This document shows positions 34,150-44,759 of a DNA stretch of 64,000 nucleotides, one piece after another (position 1 is the first letter of the stretch; each line of letters begins with the position of its first letter). Both the position numbers and the translations under genes were made by a program. Location of the stretch: NCBI RefSeq assembly GCF_963678635.1, contig NC_087064.1, forward strand, positions 63,481,548 through 63,545,547, written 5' to 3'. The notes below the pieces were generated by a model. It worked only from the letters and a program-made list of their open reading frames with translations, ran no database searches and was not told the DNA's origin. Origin of the DNA: Symsagittifera roscoffensis. Its lineage: Eukaryota; Xenacoelomorpha; Acoela; Convolutidae.

Positions 34150-34520
34150 CAAGGCGATAACATGGATGTCCGGACTGCATTTTAAGGCCAATTGAAATGT
34201 TTTTTTGAAGTAATTTGTTTTATCGAAGTAATTGTTTTTTCGAAATAATTGAAAAAAAAAATTTTTTTTTCTAATTTTTCCGTCAACATAACCCCCACTT
34301 GTTCTTACTGATTAGAATAACAAACGAATATATTAAGCGTCTCATAGCCTAAAAATAAGGACAATTGACTAGCGTCACTTCATTTTGGAACGCATTAAAC
34401 CGCCGCTATAGGAACGCAAAGTATTGCAAGTTAATTATACCGAATTGGCCAAATAATTAGCAATTTTCAAACCCCCATAACTTAATGAAAAATGATCACA
34501 GGTGGGTTTTTACATTTGAG
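34150..34520 (-). repeat. Diverged inverted copy of the dispersed ~0.5-kb repeat
   Basis: Shows CAAGGCGATAACATGGATG (degenerate right end) at the left and CCCCCATAACTTAATGAAAA near 34483, in the order expected for an inverted copy. Between 33650 and 34150, further fragments of the same family occur (CTTCGGAAGTCGGAACAACA near 33775; CCACACGCCATG near 33904). Confidence 0.55.
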
Positions 34521-34592
34521 CTCTCGATTAAAAATATGTTTTCCAGCCTTAAAAAGTTCCCACCAAAACTGTTTCGTTAGAAGTTCGAAAAT

Positions 34593-34687
34593 TAACTGAA
34601 TAACCAAAGCATCCCTTTCCATTAACTAAAGCATCCCAAAGCATCCTTTACTAAATAACCAAAGCATCCCTTACTGAATAACCAAAT
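34593..34687. repeat. Short imperfect tandem repeat (AACCAAAGCATCCC)
   Basis: About four imperfect copies of an ACTGAATAACCAAAGCATCCC-type unit, directly downstream (in gene direction) of the FN3 exon at 34900. Confidence 0.6.
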
Positions 34688-34899
34688 TTCATTTTCTTTG
34701 AAAGCTTAAACAAAACAAAATACATGGCTGATGAGTTTTTGGGATTAATTTTGGACAAGTTGATGTTTTGTTGTTGTTCTCCCAAGCCGAACTAAGTTTT
34801 AATCGTACAATTTTATTGAATGTATGCTGATTAGATTGTGGTTTGAAATTAAAATGATTATTACTTGTGGAAATGTAATAATGATTGTTTAAATCATAC

Positions 34900-35178
34900 G
34901 TGATTAGCCATCCAGACTTCGTTCCGAGAGACGAAAAGCCAATTGTCAAGCTTGTTGTATGAATGAATACTGCTCCAACTTGAGCTGGAGTGTCTGGTTT
35001 TGTGATTGCAGCCACATTGTATGGCTCTCCTGACCTTCGTGAGAAGCCGGGGTAGTGAACATAGCCTCTGACAGAGAAAAGAACCAGAGTTCCGGGAACT
35101 AGCGAGGAGACATCATAGGAATCTTTCGAGGGTTCATTGCTCTCACAATCTGAAGGGTGGCAGGCTCCAGAGTCAGAT
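34900..35178 (-). CDS. FN3-repeat gene, symmetric phase-2 exon (93 codons)
   Basis: The acceptor is TTCGTTCAG|ATCTG and the donor CTAATCAC|GTATG. The peptide starts SDSGACHPSDC, passes the FN3 landmark VSSLVPGTLVLFSVRGYVHY, and ends with SLTIGFSSLGTKSGWLIT, the beginning of the next FN3 domain. It is thus a half-domain/half-domain exon like those at 36224, 37305 and 44433. Two Cys near the start recur in the sister exons. FN3 domains act in extracellular adhesion or receptor proteins (family knowledge). This is the last convincing FN3 exon; the next downstream exon was not found. No gene is seen between it and 32460 apart from repeats. Confidence 0.8.
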
Positions 35179-35474
35179 CTGAACGAATCAAATTCACTTC
35201 TGTTCAATCGACTGCAGCCTAGTTTATTAACAGTTCATACGTCATAACAGAACATCAATGAAACTTTGAGTTCGGCGTCACAGACGGGCGCATTTAGTGA
35301 TGGGCGGATGCGCTTCTTCGAGAATTCGACACAAGTCTCTGTTGGTACTACTTTCGATTGACCTACAGGTGCTTTTTCCCGCCAATATGAATGAAGAAGA
35401 CTTGACACCGTTTTTGATCTTAACAGAGTCTTGATATGTCTAAAAAAGATCGACAAGATTTCTGGCCCTTCAAT

Positions 35475-36031
35475 CAGGGGCGGATCTAGGATTTTCTCGA
35501 GGGGGGGAGGGGGGGGGGGTTGGATTTTCAAAAAAAATCTCGAAAATTTTGTCGACCTTTTATTGATTTTCCGAGCTCTCTCAAATCACTAAAAAGACCT
35601 TGTTTTGGTCAAATTTTCCGTGCCGCAGAGAAAGTTTGTGAAAAACACAGGCCAAAAAGGCGTTTTTAGGCACTTTTTGGAAAACTTTGAACAAAAAATT
35701 GCGTTCCTCCCTCAAAATTGGTATATATTAGACAATTTTTAGTTTCCGTCGCCAAATATGGATATCTCACAATAGTGGTCAAAATCTTCTAAATCTTCTA
35801 GTGGTCAAAATTTTCTAAAAAGTGCATTAAGAAAAGCCTTTTTTAGCCTATCTTTTGAAAAATTCGTCTGCGGCTCAGAAAGTTTGGTCGAAATATATTT
35901 TTAAGTGTGTAAGCAGTTCAGAGAGCTCAGAAAATCAACTTGGTCGACCTAAACTAAGGTCCACAAGACGTTCAATTTTTTTGAAAGTCCGCCACCTTTC
36001 CTCCCTCGAAAAATTCCTCGATGCGCGCCTG
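35475..36031. repeat. hAT-like MITE with both ends
   Basis: Starts CAGGGGCGGATCTAGGATTT with a long G-run and ends with the inverted counterpart (CCCTCGAAAAATTCCTCGAT, then GCGCGCCTG). Internal sequence is shared with 19357-19690 and 53390-53733. It lies in the intron between the FN3 exons at 34900 and 36224. The flanking 8-bp sequences do not match exactly, so the insertion is old or rearranged. Confidence 0.65.
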
Positions 36032-36223
36032 GCCGTTCACACTTTAAGTAGGCGGAAGACATTAGAAATCCTGCAACCGTGACAGAAATGAAATTGTAAC
36101 GTCCCACAACCCTGTTGTTAAGAGGCGCCTGTCCTACCCTCTTCAATACAGCTGTCAGTGCAGCCCAATCAGGTCAATTATCACGACAATTAGGAATGAG
36201 TAGATCCTCGAAGAGTGACTAAC

Positions 36224-36496
36224 TTTATGAGCCAGCCATGTTTTGTGGGTTCGGATTGAAAGTAGAGTGTAATGTGTTGAGTGGACTCCAGAGGGGGGCT
36301 CTTTTGGGACACTTGTGCGGGATAAGTGATGGCGTGAGTGGTGAGGGGTTGGCCGTCTCTTCTCTCGAACCCACTGTACATGACGTAGAAGAAGAGAGTG
36401 AGCTCCACTTTTGTTCCAGGCACCACTGACTCGATCTCCCGACTGGTTTGCGTGCTTCCGATTGAACAGTCCGACGAACAACTCCCACTGCTTGAT
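36224..36496 (-). CDS. FN3-repeat gene, symmetric phase-2 exon (91 codons)
   Basis: Acceptor TTGTTTGAG|ATCAAG, donor CTCATAAA|GTTAGT. The peptide runs SSGSCSSDC, IESVVPGTKVELTLFFYVMY and SGFERRDGQPLTTHAIT, and ends HITLYFQSEPTKHGWLI. It has the same architecture as its neighbours: C-terminal half of one FN3 domain, then the N-terminal half of the next. The acceptor lies inside the first unit of a 45-bp minisatellite that repeats the splice-site sequence upstream. Using an upstream copy would bring an in-frame stop. Confidence 0.8.
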
Positions 36497-36630
36497 CTCA
36501 AACAACATTCTTTCCTCACTCAAATGCAGCAAAAATGTGATCTCAAACAACATTCTTTCCTCCTTCAAATGGAAGAAAAAATGTGATCTCAAACAAGATT
36601 CTTTCCTCACTCAAATGCAAGAAAAAATGT
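36494..36630. repeat. 45-bp minisatellite spanning a splice acceptor
   Basis: Three units begin GATCTCAAACAA at 36494, 36539 and 36585. On the gene strand each unit ends in the same TTGTTTGAG|ATC acceptor-like sequence. The rest of the intron up to 37304 has no gene. Confidence 0.8.
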
Positions 36631-37304
36631 GTGCGTCAGGCGGCAGTTTCCCGCAAAGTTTTATGCTCATAGAAGCTTTTAATTACTTTAAGACATAATA
36701 ATGCGGACGCGGAGCAATCATTGCTGTAAATTAACAAATCCAAGCTCTGTTTTTTTTACTGACGCGGCAGCTCAACCTCATTCACCCCTCCACCCATTTC
36801 AAGGAGCCCTGTTTCCCCACTGGTGCTCTCTCGGAACTAACTTTTCTTTTCCGCCAGCATCATTCCGACCACAATGCAAATGTTTCAAAGGCGCCTGTGA
36901 CGCTAATGCGTCTCGCGCTTACACTTAAATTTTACTCCATTTTTGGTCAAAAACTCCAAATGTATTGCAAAAAGACGTATGAGTTAAACAACACATTAGC
37001 ATGGCGGTCAAAAACTAAACTATGGCGGTCAAAAACAAAAACGAAACGACTTGGTTGAAAAAATAAAGAGAAGAGATCAATAAGCTGCAGCTAAAGTCGC
37101 GCTGATAGCACTGCTGGCAAGCTAAGCACACACAAAAAAAATAAAAAAGATCAAATAGGCTGCTGAGCTTAACAAGGTGCGACAGTGAATAAGTTAAACG
37201 TAATGAAGTACAAAAAAATCGGAGCCGAACAGATCGTTTCACGTTCATTTTTTCCTCCCTTGTGACGAGTGGCCCCAATTAAGAGAACTAAAGTGCTGAT
37301 TTAC

Positions 37305-37583
37305 CTTAGAAATCCCCCGTGTAGAGTGCCGGCTACTGTGAAGCGAGTGCTGATCTTGTGTGTCTCTTCCTCGGGGTAACCAGGGTCCCAAGAGGGTGTT
37401 GCGGGGGTGGTGACTTGTTGGATGAGGAGGTGATCGAAAGTGAGGGTGCGAGGATGACCCACATACTCCACGTATGCCTTGAGGTATATGTCCACTTTTG
37501 TGCCTGGCACGATGCTGTGTATAGTGTGAGTGGAAAGAGAACTGGCAATGTCGCAAACTCCAGAGCAACTGCCACTGTCAGAA
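37305..37583 (-). CDS. FN3-repeat gene, symmetric phase-2 exon (93 codons)
   Basis: Acceptor GTGCTGTGTAG|TTCTG, donor TTTCTAAG|GTAAAT. The peptide begins SDSGSCSGVCDIASSLS, continues HSIVPGTKVDIYLKAYVEYV and ends ISTRFTVAGTLHGGFL. The pattern of paired Cys, a PGT turn, a Tyr-rich strand and a terminal G-x-x-H-G-(W/G) is shared with the sister exons, indicating descent by exon duplication. The downstream intron is ~0.8 kb; the upstream intron is 6.8 kb and carries the BEL/Pao remnant. Confidence 0.82.
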
Positions 37584-37942
37584 CTACACAGCACGAACAT
37601 CATGTTAACAATACTTCAAGGGCTGTCCGACCTTTCAACTTTTCAATAGAAAACAAAATATCAATCATTGTCAACAATTGTTAATGTTCTTCCATTTGTT
37701 TTGCATTCGATAAGCCTTCGAGAGCAGAGGTTCGGATCTTTGCGAGGCGAATTTAAAAAAAAGAGGTCTGGAAAGTTGAAAACCCTAACAAGGCAGGAAA
37801 ATCTTGATTTTCGGCACTTTTACTCGAAGATTTTGAGCAAATATAGCAATTACTTGTTTTTCACTTGTCGCCGCAAATGAGCCAATAAATCAGCATCGCA
37901 ATTTGCAAGAGCATAACATGAGCATAAAAACGTTGTAAATTA

Positions 37943-38420
37943 TTGTTCCGAATTTCGAAGGAAAACGGAGTATTTTAGCTTGGTGTCGTTTTTTCATTCA
38001 ATCAGTTTTCGGCGATGGAAATAATAGGTTTTAATAAAAAAAATATTTGTGGCCTATTGAAGAAATTGACTCCCTGAAATCAAACTTAAAAAAAGTTTTA
38101 GGAGCTTGAAAATTGCCAATTTGGCTATGCTCTGGACTTATTTATGCGCGCTTTTCAGGTTTTAACCATAATACTGAAAGCGTAACGAGAATTATCTATG
38201 CGTGGCAAAATATCCCGCACAACAAAAATGATTCAAATTGAATTTAGGCTAGCTAATTGGTCGCATTAGTTTTTTACAACTCAAATTTTAAGACTTGATC
38301 TATGATACTGTCCAAAATGTTTAGTTTTTCACTTTTAACTTTTCCCTAGAACTATTCGATATGGATTAAGAGGCAGTCGGAACATTCGGGGCTTTGCCTT
38401 GATAAACGAGCAGTCTTGTT
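37943..38420 (+). repeat. Full-length copy of the dispersed ~0.5-kb repeat
   Basis: The left end is TTGTTCCGAATTTCGAAGG. The right end is GGCAGTCGGAACATTCGGGG, a partly decayed hairpin and ACGAGCAGTCTTGTT. The internal part is diverged from 33144-33650. It lies next to the 3' side of the BEL/Pao remnant. Confidence 0.7.
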
Positions 38421-38689
38421 CATGTATCATACCAAAGTGAAAAGTAGGGGCCTCATATGGCTAAGTATAGAAAAACATGGCTCCAGGAGTCATCTTTTTT
38501 TTGTTCTGGTTTACCTCAAGAGTGATTATGATTAGATCAGAGAGATTAAAAATTCTTGATTTCAGTGACTTTCAATGTACAAAGATTGGGGAAAATGTAG
38601 TTGTTTCGACAATATACTCTCGGGGCCCCAAGTGAAAACCGCGCGAAAAAACGTGGCGAAAAAAAATTTAAAAAACCATAAATTAACAA

Positions 38690-39290
38690 CCATAACGTAA
38701 AAACCATGACGTGCCTGAGCCATTCTCACTGTCATCACTCGTGTTGTACCATTTCTTCCCGAATATTCCTCCAATCGGCCATTTATATAGCACACGTTCA
38801 ATATACCTTGTTGCATGGAGTTTTTGAGAAGCCACACTACGTTTCCAACTATCAGTGGTGACTGCTTTTCCTTCCTTTTGGGGCGCTTCATTAGTGAAGG
38901 TAATTCTTTTACTTCAACCGTTTCAACAGCTGTTTCATCTTATGTCGAACTTGGTTCCACATAATCTAAGTCAGCGACACGCTGTCGTCGAATACTCCTG
39001 GTAGAAGGCTGCTTAATAGTAGTTTTCAGCGTAGTCCACTACAATTGTCAAAAATCTGAAACTCAATATCATTTGGGTTCCGGTTAGAATTGTCTGAAAA
39101 GAGCCAAGTGTGAGCTTTTGCAATCCAAAGAATCTGAGGATTGTCTTCTTGAAATCTGCTATTTGAATCAAGCGTTTTAAGGCCCCAACTAAATGGAGGC
39201 CATTTGAGGGATTAAAGAACCATCGGATGTTTCGCCGAAATGTTTTGAAAGAGCAGGCCCCATTGTCAACAAGTTTTGTGTCGTCTTTTA
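38690..39290 (-). pseudogene. BEL/Pao integrase C-terminal remnant
   Basis: Minus-strand text near 39280-39020 reads LVDNGACSF (second catalytic Asp, DNG), then RWFFNPSNGLHLVGALKRLI, the signature W-x-FNPP-x-x-P-H-x-G-G-x-W-E-R block of BEL/Pao integrase. Downstream, the frame at 38562-38891 holds KQSPLIVGNVVWLLKNS, then NGRLEEYSGRNGTTRVMTVR, matching the domain that follows BEL/Pao integrase (DUF5641 type). Stops, frameshifts and substitutions are frequent, so it is dead. It lies in the intron between FN3 exons 44433 and 37305, on the same strand as the host gene. Confidence 0.75.
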
Positions 39291-40149
39291 CTTTTTTTAT
39301 TTCTTGCTGGTGAGTGTTTTGCTATTTCCTCTTCCTGTTAAAACCGATTAGTTGCATTGATCAGCGAATCAGTGGTCAGATCTGTACAGTTTTCAAATTA
39401 ACTGCTAAAGTTGTTAGACCTTCCAAAAACTCGTAGTGCTTCGCGATTTATCTTTTGCTTTCATTGTAGAAGGGGCCAAAAACATTTATCCCTGTGTTGG
39501 TGAACAAAAAAAGTTGATTTTTGTCGGGTCATAATTTAAATACTAATAAAGCCATGATAGGCTGGAGTCTGTCCGCTTGGTATCGACGACACAGAGAATA
39601 GTGATGAGCGATTTAACGAAGAGCGTGTCGTATCCCAATGATGTGGTAGCGGTGCTGCACGAAGCAACTGACAATTTCTTGTCCTTAACGCATTCAAATC
39701 TGGCTTGCGTAATGTAGAAAAAAATTAACAGTTAAAATATGATGCGAGAACGAAGCTTTTTTTTCTGGTCTTCATATGGTTTGTGTTGAATCAGGTTTTT
39801 TTTCACGTCGAGGTATCGATTTTGTTGCAGATGTTTAATAGTTTTAATGAAAAATTTTCGCTTTGCTCTTTTGAAGATACAAATCAGCGCTGGTTCAATA
39901 TCTTTGCTAATTGAAAATTGTCGTTCAGGTCGTTTTTATACTTTGTAGTCTTGGTTGTTCACTCACTCTGACTTCATTTTTAGGCATAAAGTGAAAACTG
40001 CGGCGATAATGATTTAACATTTTTCACGATGAAAAGCGATTGACGTCAAAAACTGGCGAAACCGAAAAAAGCCGCTGAGAGGCATATACTGAGGTAAATA
40101 TAGTGATTTTGTTGGTATCTGTGAAAAGAGATTTCAATGGTCATTTATT

Positions 40150-41720
40150 TGAGTTCAACTTTAGAAATGATGGAGTCACAAACTTGTCTTTGAATAGGTA
40201 TTGTAGGGTAAAACAGGTCGTGATGGGCAGTAACAACAAAAAGTGATTTCATCAACTTGTTTGGGCAGAGACGGTTTGAGTGAGGATATACTATTGGTTC
40301 TAATGTGATGCGGGCATAGGCACTTGACACATAGTTCAGATTGTCTTACGATTTTGTAGCGTTGTGGTTGCGTAGAAGATGAGTTTTGTGGACACTGCAT
40401 GAGGTTATGTTCGTTCTTACAAGAAGGGCCCTGCTTGCATTTCGCTTAGTGTGGGTTGAAGTTATCTGTCCAGGTTGTTTGCGTCAAGGAATATCTATTT
40501 GATGGCGTTGAAGATTTGATGTAAAAATATGCTAACAATGAAGAGGTTTGGAAATTTTCCTCCTGGTAATAATTGCAAGTCAGAATTGGTTTTCGTTCAA
40601 AAAGCATCAGTTTTTTTTGATCGGTATCCTGTTTTTTGCTTTTGGCGAGTAAAAACTAGATCAGAAACTTACTCATAGTTTTTTTCGGTTTTAAAATTTT
40701 TCTGAGGGTTTTATTAAAACTGTTGAAGCATAGTTTTAGTATCAGATTTTTATTGTTCACCAGCTTGGGTTTCAAGATTCAGAGTTTTGGTAGGCCGCTC
40801 GAATAATCCCACTTGCATAAGGTGATGAGATTGCAAAATAGTGACAGTAAACGATGGGATTTGTAACCTTGCTGATTGCACTCCGGTGATTGATATGTTG
40901 GGCTGCCGTTGGTTGTAGACTACGGTTTCCGTGGGCATTCTTCGTCGTCAAACTCGAAAATTGTATCCGTACTAGGCTGCGCATCTGCATCTCCGAAGCT
41001 ATTGGCATTGATTCGTTGGTATTGCTGGAATCGAGAGAAAAACTTTGTTTTTGTTTCCGTTCTGAGTTGCAATGTAAGATCCTGATCCTTACCTTAAATG
41101 GGAATGGCGATTCGTGCGAATGCTAAAATTGGGCTCTAGTGATCCGGTAGTGTATCTGTGTTCCTGGATTATGCCTGGAGCTGTAGTGTTTCCGAATTCC
41201 TGGAGTCCTTTGAAAGCTGAGGTAACACGAGAAACGATTGGGACTGCTGTCAATTTTTCTTGTCTCAGTGTAGACATCCTGTCTGTTGGTCGATTGATAG
41301 TTTTGAGCGCTAGTTGATGATGAAGAGGTAAGTCGTTATATCCGTAATTTGGTTGCTAACGTCCTATCTATTTGCTTGTTTCTGCTCGCCGATCGTCTGA
41401 ATTACTTGAAGGTACTATTTCGACGTTCGTGTGTTCTGATTTTAAGTTTCTTCTGGCGAAGCTTTCGATATGTTGTGCAACGCATTGGTTTTGTGTGTTT
41501 TGTCGTTGATGTCTTTTTAGTTGTAAGTTGACGTAAAAAAAAATTGGATTTGTTCGGGTAGACCGTTGTACATAATTTTCGCTGAAAATAGATTGAACTT
41601 CTGCAAACTGGATTCTGCTGCTGTAGCCAAAAAAATCACTGAATGATTTCATTTCACTGTAAAAAAAGTTTTGCTCCAAGAAATCAGGAGATCCATCGAG
41701 TTGCAAATGGCAAATGCGGG
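40150..41720 (-). pseudogene. BEL/Pao gag remnant with zinc-finger-like segment
   Basis: At 40400-40230 the minus strand reads YKIVRQSELCVKCLCPHHIR, the C-x-x-C-L-x(3)-H type knuckle that closes BEL/Pao gag, although later Cys are substituted. Upstream frames at 40772-41008 and 41368-41706 (112 codons, starting MQLDGSPDFLEQNFFYSEMK) fit the gag region by position and by an FxDGSPxxLxxF-like opening. Protease and RT were not found; the segment 39291-40149 contains only short traces. No gene is supported between 41721 and 43434. Confidence 0.5.
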
Positions 41721-43434
41721 TTCTGTTCTACGATCTCATAGTTCCTTCTAATTGAAGTCGCTACTCAAAGATCTTGTCGTCTGTAGATCATGAGAATGGC
41801 TTGAAATGTCGAGGCGATGCGCTAATCAGTCAAAGTACAAAAGAAAAATAAAAAACTAGGAGTCAAACATGTTATTAATTTTTTTTTATTGATTCTAAAT
41901 AATGAATTTAATATTGGTCTTTATGTATTACGATTCAGTATTGCAAAATATAAGCGAGCAAATTTTGAAAAAGCTAGGATTGTATCTATTAATTATCAAA
42001 GATAAAATTTTTTATGTTTTCGCTCCACCAAAATATACTTTTATATAGTTTAAATAATGTTTCAGGTTTTGAGGTGGTTAATTTAAGCAAATCACAAAAC
42101 TAATTGCCTTATTTAATTGCACTTCAACTAAGAAGTTTTAAAACTGGGCTTATTATTCAAAATCTGCAATATCATGGGTCAATGCAATTGTTTCAATCGT
42201 GTCGATGAGATTTTCTTTTATTGTATCAAGTTTACCAAGAGCAGGTACCGAGGAAAAGATGCTTTTAGTGCTTTTAGTGCTTTTAAAAGGAGAATTCAAC
42301 TTTTACACGCTTCTAATGCTCATGTAAATTTCAATTAATCATTCAAATATAACAGGCCAATGTAGTAGTTACATTAGTTTTGCAAAAACACAAGACAATA
42401 AGAGAGGTTTTGAATAAATTTACAAAAATTCTAATAAAGAAAAACAGGTAAATTTATCTAATTTTTTGTTGTGTTTTTTGAAAGAGTGCGCAAGAAATGC
42501 GTAGACAACCTATAATCAAACTTTTACAGTTTTTTGCCGCCATCTAATTTTAGTTATCTCTCGCCTGTATATGGTTAAACTATTTTTCTTACCTTTTTCT
42601 TTTTGTTCGATTCTATCTCTTTTTTTTCTTGTCTTTAGGAAGTCGAACCCAAATTTCAACTTAATATATTGATTCAAAACAAGAGGAACAAACTAATTTT
42701 TAAGAAAAAGTTCGGAACAGTCAGCACTAACTTGGAGTTGTCAGTACGGCAGTTTAGCAAAAAATGACAAATCAAATTTTTGAAGGAGTATCACAAACAA
42801 GTTCAGGTTTTGTTTTTTGCAGTACAGTAGGTTTTTGTATCTCTTTACTGTATCGCTGCTTTGTAGGATATACCCAATTTAATGAACAAAATTATATGTA
42901 GAAATTTCCCCGAAAATTACAAAAAGGGTGATTGTTTTATTTCTTTACCCTTGCTTACGCTCTGTTTAGTTGTACGAAATTTGATGAGATCGGCTGTTTG
43001 CTTGCCAAAAAACATGTAATTGGTTCTCGCTTTACATCAAAACGTGACACCAAGAGTCAAGTTATTTAGTTCTGGTTTCTTTTAGAAATCATTTCATCAG
43101 AGAGATTACAAAGGCTTGATTTCGGTGACTTATAATTTAAAAAAACTGTGAAAAAGTAAGTGCTCTGGCAACAATTATGTACATTACAAAAGAAAAAGGT
43201 AAAAATTGTTCTTTAGAAATATGCAAAACAACTCTGGTTACCAATAAAAAAGGTGTTGTGTAATTTTTTTTTGAAAAAATTGGACTTTTTTATCAAGAAT
43301 AATTTGGAGATGAGTAATCTAACATGTTACGTTTGTTAAGCTGAAAACTAAAACAAAATTGTCTCGATGATGGCTACAGGAGTGACAACTCCTCAAGGTT
43401 GACAACTCCCCAACCAGAGACACTGCTTGCTTCA

Positions 43435-44372
43435 ATTAACTCTTCCCGGGTCGAGATCCCGCTCAAAAACCTCCCAAGATGTGAATGGTTTGAGCGGTTT
43501 TCCAGCAAGATTCGAGCTATTTGGGCAATTTTTCAAGCTTTACAAAACGCTCGAATACCGCTCATTTTTTGCGGCGACTTTTGAACGGTTTTTCACGCAA
43601 GATTTGAGCAGTTTATGAGCGGTTTGAAAAAAGCGAGTGAAACCATCAAAAGGGCTGGAAAAGGCAATATGAGGCTACCCGGGTCGAGGTTGAGGTTGTC
43701 TCGACGAGTAAAAACATCCAAATCTTTTTTTGATCAAAGATCTGTTTTAAATGGCGTGACTAACTATTTGATGGGTATAAACTATATCAACTCTATAGAT
43801 CACAAAAATGTGAGCTTTATTTTGAGCGGAGTCTGTTATCAATTTTTTTCATTTATGGTTATAGAAAAACTACACTGAGCTCGCCTAATTAACCTTTTTC
43901 TTCGAAAGCCAAAATAGCACGTTGTATGTATATATATATGCATGTGTGTATGTGTGTATGAATGTATGAAGGTATTTATGTATGTATGTATGTATGTATG
44001 TGTATGTATGTATGTATCTATTTATGCATTTATGTAGGTCATTATGTATGTTTGTATGTATGTATGTATGTTTAAATGTAGGTATGTAAGTTTTTTTTAT
44101 TTATGTATGTACGTATAAACGATATATGTATGTTTGTATGTATATATGTAAGTACATACACATTTACATTCATATATACCTACATTTACATTCATATATA
44201 CATATACATATACATATACATAAACATACGGTTTATATTTTTTAGATAAACCGCGCTCAAAATCTGTTCAAACCGCTCATTAAGGAGCAAGATTTTGAGC
44301 GCAGTCGTCTAAAAAAACGCTCAAACCGCTCAAATCTTGCTTCAAATTAGGTGAAAAATCTTGACTCGGGTT
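43435..44372. repeat. GAGCGGTTT-rich segment bounded by inverted CGGGTCGAG words
   Basis: The left side (43439-43720) is dense in variants of GAGCGGTTTGA and CAAGATTTGAGC. The right side (44250-44345) carries the inverted forms (CGCTCAAACCGCTCAAATC). CCCGGGTCGAGATCC near 43445 and CTTGACTCGGGTTTC near 44360 mark the borders in inverted order. A TATG microsatellite fills the centre. This looks like a non-autonomous element with subterminal repeats. Confidence 0.5.
43925..44222. repeat. (TATG)n / (ACATAT)n microsatellite
   Basis: About 300 bp of imperfect TATG repeats, turning into ACATAT/TACATT repeats after ~44150. Confidence 0.9.
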
Positions 44373-44432
44373 TCAACAAACAGGCAATCTGCATTCATAT
44401 GTGGGCTGCTGCTGCATGCCAAAATAATTTAC

Positions 44433-44705
44433 TTAAGAGTCCATCCGTGTTTTATTCCGGTCACTTGGAAGGAGACTGTGATGGTGGTTGTGGTGTAAGT
44501 GGCCACTGTGGTCTCAGTCGGTGTGGCCGGAAAGACCACAATGTCTGTCTCCAGAGCCACACTCCTCCTCAAGTCGAAGCCGGTGTAGTTGACGTATGCC
44601 TGGAACTGGATGGAAACCAGGTCTCCGGAAGTGAGGCCAGTCACTGTGGCACTGCTGGCCCAGTCTGGCAGCCAGCACTCCCCCACACAACTGCCCGAGT
44701 CAGAT
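44433..44705 (-). CDS. FN3-repeat gene, symmetric phase-2 exon (91 codons)
   Basis: Acceptor TTCTGCTGCAG|ATCTG, donor CTCTTAA|GTAAAT. The peptide begins SDSGSCVGECWLPDW, continues SATVTGLTSGDLVSIQFQAY and VNYTGFDLRRSVALETD, and ends TITVSFQVTGIKHGWTL. The FN3 G-L-T-x-G-x-x-V/Y turn and the start of the following domain are clear. It joins in phase to the exon ending at 48664 upstream and 37583 downstream. The (ACAAT)n tract begins only ~55 bp upstream of its acceptor. Confidence 0.85.
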
Positions 44706-44759
44706 CTGCAGCAGAACAGAAAAAGAACTATACTCCCTCAAATTAAATCCCCAACTCAC

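Noticed and set aside
36155-36928. Several plus and minus ORFs around the exon at 36224-36496
   Set aside because: Other-frame shadows of the exon or products of the 45-bp minisatellite.
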